From NCBI GenBank assembly GCA_964581455.1, contig CAZOOT010000032.1:1-26810 (forward strand): a stretch of 26,810 bases of DNA, in the 5' to 3' direction. Positions 22,428 through 26,810 of this stretch are shown here, one piece after another. The notes beneath the pieces are model-generated. The model worked only from the letters and a program-made list of their open reading frames with translations, was not told the origin of the DNA and did not search any database. Position numbers and translations under genes: made by a program. This DNA is from VBAS01 sp964581455. Its GTDB lineage: Bacteria > Bacteroidota > Bacteroidia > Chitinophagales > Chitinophagaceae. Numbering within the stretch: position 1 is the stretch's first letter; every line of letters starts with the position of its first letter.

Positions 22428-23186
22428 TTGGTTATTTTTCTGAGAAATATTTTTACCGATACAGGAAATGTTACCCTATTTACGCTACGGTTCTTTAAAG
22501 AAATACTTAGGCCTCCCTTTGAAATCAGAGAATTCATCAGGCAATGTTTTACTATTGGCTACAAATCACTGCCCCTGGTTGCCATTACCGGATTTATTAT
22601 GGGCCTTGTATTAACCATTCAAACAAGGCCAACTTTGGCTGAGTTTGGTGCGGAATCCTGGTTACCGGGGATGGTTGCCTTATCCCTGATCAGGGAAATT
22701 GCTCCGGTGATCACTGCTTTGATCTGTGCAGGAAAAATTTCCTCCGGTATCGGTGCAGAACTTGGCTCAATGAAAGTGACAGAGCAAATAGATGCCATGG
22801 AGGTGTCAGGCATTAATCCCTATAAATACCTTGTAGTAACCAGGGTGCTGGCCACCACATTGATGGTTCCGCTTTTAGTGGTATTTGCAGATGCAGTGGG
22901 TGTTTTTGGTGGTTTTGTGGGTATGAATATTCATAGCGACATTACTATGTTTCGCTATATTTCACAGGTAATTGCTTCACTTGATTTTATTGATGTTGTT
23001 CCGGCAATCATTAAAACTTTTTTCTTTGGATTTTTTATCGGTATGATTGGTTGTTACAAAGGATTTACAGCAGCCGATGGAACGGAGAGTGTTGGTAAAG
23101 CAGCTAATTCTGCCGTGGTTGCTGCTTCACTTACCATATTTATTATTGATATGCTGGCAGTACAGATAACTGATTTTTTCCTATAA
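22428..23186 (+). CDS. mlaE: MlaE-family lipid ABC transporter permease
   Basis: A 252-residue inner-membrane permease of the MlaE/YrbE family. The body has the conserved ITGFIMGLVLTIQTRPTLAEFGAESWLPGMVALSLIREIAPVITALICAGKISSGIGAELGSM, the permease hallmark with the RE-x-x-P and G-x-x-x-A-E-L-G motifs. The coupling segment VTEQIDAMEVSGINPYKYLVVTRVLA follows, then GFFIGMIGCYKG and a C-terminal helix. With the ATPase and MCE protein it forms a complex moving phospholipids between inner and outer membranes. An in-frame TAA at 22416-22418 and no ATG before residue 58 mean that translation must start at a non-ATG codon, best TTG at 22428 (MVIFLRN). It is the first gene of mlaEFD; no mlaB or mlaC is present. 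Confidence 0.93.
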   Translation: MVIFLRNIFTDTGNVTLFTLRFFKEILRPPFEIREFIRQCFTIGYKSLPLVAITGFIMGLVLTIQTRPTLAEFGAESWLPGMVALSLIREIAPVITALICAGKISSGIGAELGSMKVTEQIDAMEVSGINPYKYLVVTRVLATTLMVPLLVVFADAVGVFGGFVGMNIHSDITMFRYISQVIASLDFIDVVPAIIKTFFFGFFIGMIGCYKGFTAADGTESVGKAANSAVVAASLTIFIIDMLAVQITDFFL

Positions 23187-23193
23187 ATGAATA

Positions 23194-23973
23194 ATGATAA
23201 AAGAAACATTAAATAATATAAATCCCTTGGTTGATGATCCTTCAACATCAGATATTAAAATAAATGGCCTGTATAAATCTTTTGGTGAAACTAATCATGT
23301 TTTAAAGGGTGTTGATCTTTCAGTAAAAAAAGGTGAAAACCTTGTAGTACTTGGAAAATCAGGATCTGGCAAATCTGTAATCATCAAATGCCTGGTGGGC
23401 CTGATAGAGGCAGATAAAGGGGAGATAAAAATATTTGATACGGATATTACCAAATTAAATAACCAGCAACTGAATGTCATCAGGTTAAGAATTGGTTTTC
23501 TTTTTCAAAATGCTGCCTTATATGATTCAATGACCGTAAGGCAAAATCTTTCTTTCCCACTGAAACGACATTCAAAAAATTTATCAGAGAAAGAAGTGGA
23601 AGATGCAATTTTTGAAGTGCTGGAAAGTGTAGGGCTTGCTCAGGCAGTTGATAAGATGCCATCTGAATTATCGGGTGGAATGCGTAAAAGAATAGCCCTT
23701 GCCCGTACACTTATTCTAAAACCCGAAATCATTCTGTATGATGAACCCACTACAGGTTTAGATACCATTACTTCCCGGGAAATCAGTGAACTGATCCTGA
23801 CTATCCAGAAAAAAACCAACTCTACATCGCTAATTATTACACATGATATGGCCTGTGCAAAACTCACAGGTGACAGGCTGGTCATTCTGAATAATGGATT
23901 GATTGAAGCAGAAGGAAGTTATGATGAATTGGAAAAAAGTGATAATGATTGGGTTCGTTCATTTTTTCTTTAA
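23194..23973 (+). CDS. mlaF: MlaF-family ABC transporter ATPase
   Basis: A 259-residue ATP-binding protein with all nucleotide-binding motifs: Walker A GKSGSGKS (residues 54-61), Q-loop in LFQNAALYDSMTVRQN, signature LSGGM (159-163), Walker B with IILYDEPTTGLD (179-190) and the switch His in IITHD. The SGGMRKR signature and the LFQNAALYDSMTV segment are typical of MlaF-type ATPases serving MCE transporters. It powers lipid movement through MlaE and the MCE-domain MlaD. It starts 7 bp after the mlaE stop and ends 20 bp before mlaD, so the three are co-transcribed. The N-terminal extension of about 20 residues (MIKETLNNINPLVDDPSTSD) before the first beta-strand is slightly longer than in E. coli. 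Confidence 0.95.
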   Translation: MIKETLNNINPLVDDPSTSDIKINGLYKSFGETNHVLKGVDLSVKKGENLVVLGKSGSGKSVIIKCLVGLIEADKGEIKIFDTDITKLNNQQLNVIRLRIGFLFQNAALYDSMTVRQNLSFPLKRHSKNLSEKEVEDAIFEVLESVGLAQAVDKMPSELSGGMRKRIALARTLILKPEIILYDEPTTGLDTITSREISELILTIQKKTNSTSLIITHDMACAKLTGDRLVILNNGLIEAEGSYDELEKSDNDWVRSFFL

Positions 23974-23993
23974 GCATTTAATAAATAAAAGTT

Positions 23994-24920
23994 ATGAAAC
24001 AGAAAACAGGTTATACATGGAAATTGGGAATGTTTGTATTTGCAGGGTTTGCTCTGCTTTTGGCGACCATTTATTATATAGGGAAAAACAAGAATTTATT
24101 TGGTTCCACTTTTCATCTTCAGGCAAAATTTAAAACAGTAGGTGGCTTAAAAATCGGGAACAATGTCCGCTTTTCAGGTATAAATGTCGGCACCGTATCT
24201 GAAATTGAATTAATAACAGATACATCCGTTATGGTGAATCTGGTGATAAGAAAAAAATACCAGGAATTTATTAAAACAGATGCCATGGCAAGTATTGGAT
24301 CAGATGGCTTGATGGGCGATAAAATACTAACTATTTATCCCGGTACAAACCAGACAGGTAAAGTAAAAAGCGGAGATACAATTGATTCCAAAAATGGCAT
24401 AGAAATGGAGGATGTAATGAACAGCCTGAAAACCACTGTAGATAATGCCGGTATCATTACTGACCAGCTTGCCATGTTTAGTACTAAAATGAATAATGGG
24501 AATGGTGCATTATCCAAACTTATCAGTGATGAAGAATTTTCCAATAGCCTGAAAAACACACTGGTCAATCTCCAAATCAGTTCAAATGAATTTGCCGAAT
24601 TCACTACCAAAATGAATAATGGCAAAGGAGCTCTTTCAAAATTGATGACGGATGAAGAATTCGGAAATTCACTTGATTCTACCATGTCTAATCTCCAGGG
24701 AGCAACAAAGGGATTGAATGAAAATATGCAGGCAGCCCAGAATAATTTTTTACTGAAAGGATTCTTTAATAAAAAGAAAAAGGAAGAAGAAAAAAAACAG
24801 AAAGAATTAAAAAGACTGGATGATTTGAAAAAGAAAATGGAATTGAAAAAAATTGCAGATGCAAAAAAGAACAACTTACCCCTGCCGGAAAAAAATAAAA
24901 CTGATAGCCTGAAGAACTAA
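23994..24920 (+). CDS. mlaD: MlaD-family MCE-domain protein with internal repeats and charged tail
   Basis: A 308-residue protein. One N-terminal transmembrane helix (about 10-29) anchors it in the inner membrane. The MCE domain follows (about 38-120): FHLQAKFKTVGGLKIGNNVRFSGINVGTVSEIEL, then AMASIGSDGLMGDKILTIYPG, the conserved MCE core whose hexamer forms a lipid-carrying ring. After EMEDVMNSLKTTVDNAG there are two copies of TKMNNG(N/K)GALSKL(I/M)(S/T)DEEF, 41 residues apart (from residues 164 and 205). They are probably amphipathic coiled-coil helices as in other MCE tails. A Lys/Glu-rich coiled coil (about 258-290) and a hydrophilic end complete it. It is the substrate-binding partner of MlaEF. 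Confidence 0.93.
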   Translation: MKQKTGYTWKLGMFVFAGFALLLATIYYIGKNKNLFGSTFHLQAKFKTVGGLKIGNNVRFSGINVGTVSEIELITDTSVMVNLVIRKKYQEFIKTDAMASIGSDGLMGDKILTIYPGTNQTGKVKSGDTIDSKNGIEMEDVMNSLKTTVDNAGIITDQLAMFSTKMNNGNGALSKLISDEEFSNSLKNTLVNLQISSNEFAEFTTKMNNGKGALSKLMTDEEFGNSLDSTMSNLQGATKGLNENMQAAQNNFLLKGFFNKKKKEEEKKQKELKRLDDLKKKMELKKIADAKKNNLPLPEKNKTDSLKN

Positions 24921-25013
24921 TAAAACAGTTTTTCTAAATCAGGTTGATGACATACTTACTGAAACATGGGGCACATTTGAAATACAGTTAATATAAATCC
25001 CATCTATGAATTA

Positions 25014-25068
25014 TGCAACATTCTTCCTGAAAAATGTAACAGATATTCTTCTTATATTTTGATTTTTG
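25014..25068 (+). promoter_or_regulatory. shared-architecture promoter P7 (small membrane peptide / ferritin)
   Basis: TGCAACA (25014-25020), TGTAACA (25035-25041) 21 bp later, GATTTTTG (25061-25068) 26 bp after that. The boxes are strong; the -7 box is the most diverged of the set. The predicted leader is about 28 nt to the peptide ATG at 25101. Confidence 0.6.
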
Positions 25069-25100
25069 TATCATATTATCTCATTTAAAAAATTAAAGCA

Positions 25101-25199
25101 ATGAAACGACTTTTTAATATCGGATTTATAGCAGCCCTGGTATTTGCAACATCCCTGTTAATTTCAGGGTTCATTCTTCTTTTCAAATATTTAAGTTAA
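25101..25199 (+). CDS. 32-residue single-pass membrane peptide
   Basis: ATG AAA CGA at 25101 opens a 32-codon frame ending in TAA at 25199. It begins MKRLFNIGFIAALVFATSLL and continues to ISGFILLFKYLS: a basic N-terminus, one hydrophobic helix of about 20 residues and a short lysine-containing tail. It lies 40 bp downstream of the start of the P7 -7 box and 16 bp before the ferritin start, so it is correctly placed as the first cistron of the ferritin transcript. No family is recognised. It may be a small stress membrane protein, a leader peptide that couples ferritin translation, or a chance frame; the strong hydrophobic pattern and clean start favour a real peptide. Confidence 0.55.
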   Translation: MKRLFNIGFIAALVFATSLLISGFILLFKYLS

Positions 25200-25215
25200 T
25201 CAGAAATAAAATAAA

Positions 25216-25767
25216 ATGCTGATGAATACCAACAGACTTTCAAAAACCATTACAGCTGCTTTAAATGCACAAATCACGAAAGAAGCACATGCGGCACAAA
25301 TTTATTTGTCTTATGCCTCATGGGCCGATAGTCAGGGTTATACTGGTATCTCCAATTTCCTGTTCAGGCATGCGCAGGAAGAACGTAACCATATGATGAA
25401 GATTTGCAGCTACATTTTAAAAAGAGGTGCTAAAGTTCAAATAGCTGCAATTCCTGCTCCACCCGGAAACCCTGAAAGTATTAATAACTGTTTTGAAAAA
25501 ATATTTATGCATGAAGCAGATAATACAAAGGCGATAAATAAACTGGTAAAAATGAGTTTTACAGAAGAAGATTGGGCCACCTGGAATTTTACCCAATGGT
25601 TTGTAAAGGAGCAGGTAGAAGAAGAAATGCTTGTAATGAATTTATTAAATAAAGTAAAAATAGCAGGTGGTGAAAAAATAAGCAGTGATGCTACCTACTC
25701 ATTTGACCGGGACCTGGACAAAGAACCTGATGAAGTGAAATCAGGATTAAATATTACATCTGATTAG
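25216..25767 (+). CDS. ftnA: ferritin (FtnA type)
   Basis: A 183-residue non-heme ferritin with the complete ferroxidase centre. Glu23, Glu56, His59, Glu100, Gln133 and Glu136 match the E. coli FtnA residues 17, 50, 53, 94, 127 and 130 with a constant offset of six. Signature stretches are KEAHAAQIYLSYASWADSQGY, FRHAQEERNHMMKI and WFVKEQVEEEM. Twenty-four subunits form a cage that oxidises Fe(II) and stores Fe(III), limiting Fenton damage. An ATG two codons in (MNTNRLSK) may be the true start. The C-terminal tail (EPDEVKSGLNITSD) is slightly longer than in FtnA. It is preceded by the 32-residue peptide and promoter P7; the hydrolase gene follows after 58 bp. Confidence 0.96.
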   Translation: MLMNTNRLSKTITAALNAQITKEAHAAQIYLSYASWADSQGYTGISNFLFRHAQEERNHMMKICSYILKRGAKVQIAAIPAPPGNPESINNCFEKIFMHEADNTKAINKLVKMSFTEEDWATWNFTQWFVKEQVEEEMLVMNLLNKVKIAGGEKISSDATYSFDRDLDKEPDEVKSGLNITSD

Positions 25768-25825
25768 TTTTTTTATAAAATTAAAGATGAACAGATAACC
25801 TTTTAACTATTAAAAAAATTACACT

Positions 25826-26680
25826 ATGCAACGTAAAGGAAACAACCTTAGCATGACGATAAAAAATCTTATTGTCAGTTACTCCGATCAGGGACCGGAT
25901 GATGCTCCAGTCATAATTTTCATTCATGGATTTCCTTTTAATAAAACTTCCTGGGACATGCAAACAGAAGTATTAAAAGAAGATTACCGGGTAATTGCAT
26001 ATGATGTACGTGGGCACGGAAATTCTGAAGCAGGATTGGGCGATTTCTTTATTGAACTTTTTGTAAAAGACCTGTTCTCCCTGATGGATAAATTGAATAT
26101 AAATAAGGCAACTCTCTGTGGATTATCTATGGGTGGGTATATTGCTTTAAGAGCTATAGAACAATGTCCGGAACGAGTGGAGTCTTTGATATTGAGCGAT
26201 ACACAGTGTGTTGCAGATACAGCGGAAGCAAAAGAAAAAAGATTGATGACTATTGAAAAAATAAAAAAATTTGGAGTTGAAAAATTTGCTGACGAGAGTA
26301 TAAAAAATCTTTTTGCTCCCGGATCTTTTGCAACAAAAACAAAAGAAATAGAGGCTGTAAAAGATATGATCGAAAACACGGACAAACATTCTCTTTTCAG
26401 CACTTTAAGGGCATTAGCAGAGCGAAATGATACTTGTAACCACCTGCATGAAATAAATGTACCCGTGCTGGTCATGGTAGGTAAAGAAGATAAAATAACA
26501 CCAATTGCAGCTGCCAGGTTTATGCATGAAAAATTTAAGGATTCAAGTTTGAAATTGATCGCACATGCAGGTCACGTAGCCAATATGGAGAATCCGGAAG
26601 CATTCAACTACCATTGCTTAATGTTTATGAACCTGGTTTCGGCAAGAAGATTCAGCCTGAGTGACTATGATGGTAACTAA
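25826..26680 (+). CDS. alpha/beta hydrolase
   Basis: A 284-residue cytoplasmic alpha/beta-hydrolase-fold protein with an intact triad: the nucleophile Ser101 in the elbow CGLSMGGY, the acid Asp222 in VGKEDKITP and the base His250 in AHAGHVANMENP. HGFPFN (from His34) supplies the oxyanion hole, and VIAYDVRGHGNSEAG is the classical strand-4 turn. The overall pattern resembles 3-oxoadipate enol-lactonase/haloperoxidase-like esterases (PcaD group), but the substrate is not predictable. The ATG at 25826 is used; one at 25853 is possible. It follows ferritin by 58 bp without a visible terminator, and the next small membrane gene starts 30 bp later, so all may share the P7 transcript. Confidence 0.9.
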   Translation: MQRKGNNLSMTIKNLIVSYSDQGPDDAPVIIFIHGFPFNKTSWDMQTEVLKEDYRVIAYDVRGHGNSEAGLGDFFIELFVKDLFSLMDKLNINKATLCGLSMGGYIALRAIEQCPERVESLILSDTQCVADTAEAKEKRLMTIEKIKKFGVEKFADESIKNLFAPGSFATKTKEIEAVKDMIENTDKHSLFSTLRALAERNDTCNHLHEINVPVLVMVGKEDKITPIAAARFMHEKFKDSSLKLIAHAGHVANMENPEAFNYHCLMFMNLVSARRFSLSDYDGN

Positions 26681-26710
26681 TTAATTATTTTATCATTTTA
26701 ATAAGAAAAC

Positions 26711-26810
26711 ATGTTTTCAAAAAATGTTGGATTGGTTTTTATCATCATTGGAATACTGATGATAGCTTATACAGGATTCAATTATGTGACAACAGAGAAA
26801 GTAGTTGATT
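26711..26810 (+). CDS. small membrane protein, 5' part only
   Basis: The ATG at 26711 begins MFSKNVGLVFIIIGILMIAY and continues TGFNYVTTEKVVD to the right edge (33 codons seen). One transmembrane helix is followed by a conserved-looking T-x-E-K-V-V-D, which resembles a group of Bacteroidota two-helix membrane proteins with a K-V-V-D-x-G-x-I-x-I motif; function unknown. It starts 30 bp after the alpha/beta hydrolase stop. Confidence 0.7.
   Translation, partial: MFSKNVGLVFIIIGILMIAYTGFNYVTTEKVVD

Noticed and set aside
24335..24874. Minus-strand frame of 179 codons opposite mlaD, dominated by Phe and Ser
   Set aside because: It is the complement of the Lys/Glu-rich mlaD tail; the plus strand has clear MCE-domain coding sequence.
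1..26810. tRNA, rRNA, CRISPR array, insertion sequence or prophage genes
   Set aside because: No cloverleaf-like sequences, regularly spaced short repeats, transposase or integrase motifs, or terminal inverted repeats were seen; the tandem repeats present are within protein-coding genes.

Overview
The window looks like chromosomal DNA of a Bacteroidota member, most likely family Chitinophagaceae (placement inferred from gene content, not from a marker gene). The DNA is AT-rich. Genes lack Shine-Dalgarno sequences, and two have a canonical Bacteroidota -7 box (TAnnTTTG). The proteins are typical of the group: OmpA with thrombospondin type-3 repeats, secreted proteins ending their signal peptides in QAQ-like motifs, NIPSNAP, VPS10/BNR and Gfo/Idh/MocA proteins. 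I see no rRNA, tRNA, CRISPR array, insertion sequence or prophage. There is one 10-N assembly gap (4561-4570), inside a NIPSNAP gene.

Layout. 1-3.8 kb: 5' part of a VPS10/BNR-repeat exoprotein, an RRM RNA-binding protein, a SAM methyltransferase and an OmpA-TSP3 outer-membrane protein. 3.9-9.6 kb: a minus-strand group (glycoside-hydrolase-like protein, aldo/keto reductase, NIPSNAP protein), then a plus-strand glycerate kinase and a SET-domain protein. 9.6-14.6 kb: an orphan PAS histidine kinase, a secreted protein made of five exact 23-residue repeats, a PQQ-type sugar dehydrogenase lipoprotein, a Tat-exported Gfo/Idh/MocA oxidoreductase and a cytoplasmic FAS1 protein. 14.7-22.3 kb: a cluster of small stress/envelope genes (DUF5670/lmo0937-like, CsbD-like, TPR-like membrane protein, Thivi_2564-like, a coiled-coil membrane protein), an OmpA lipoprotein-porin-PepSY operon, an M48 lipoprotein protease, and an unusual pair made of a papain-like exported protein and a small lipoprotein. 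22.4-24.9 kb: an mlaE-mlaF-mlaD lipid-transport operon. 25.0-26.8 kb: a 32-residue membrane peptide, ferritin, an alpha/beta hydrolase and the start of a small membrane protein.

Main discovery candidate: seven promoters between 15.4 and 25.1 kb, on both strands, share one architecture. Two 7-bp direct repeats (consensus TGTAACA; T1, A4 and A5 invariant in all 14 copies) lie exactly 21 bp apart. They are followed 26-27 bp later by an atypical -7 box (CAnCTTTG/A, once GATTTTTG) with no clear -33 TTG. The promoters drive the CsbD-like gene, the TPR-like membrane gene, the OmpA-lipoprotein operon, the M48 protease, the coiled-coil membrane protein, the Thivi_2564-like gene and the 32-residue peptide/ferritin operon. 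This predicts an undescribed envelope/iron stress regulon under one activator that binds tandem sites two helical turns apart, as LytTR-type response regulators do. The regulator itself is not in the window. The sites also settle three gene starts.
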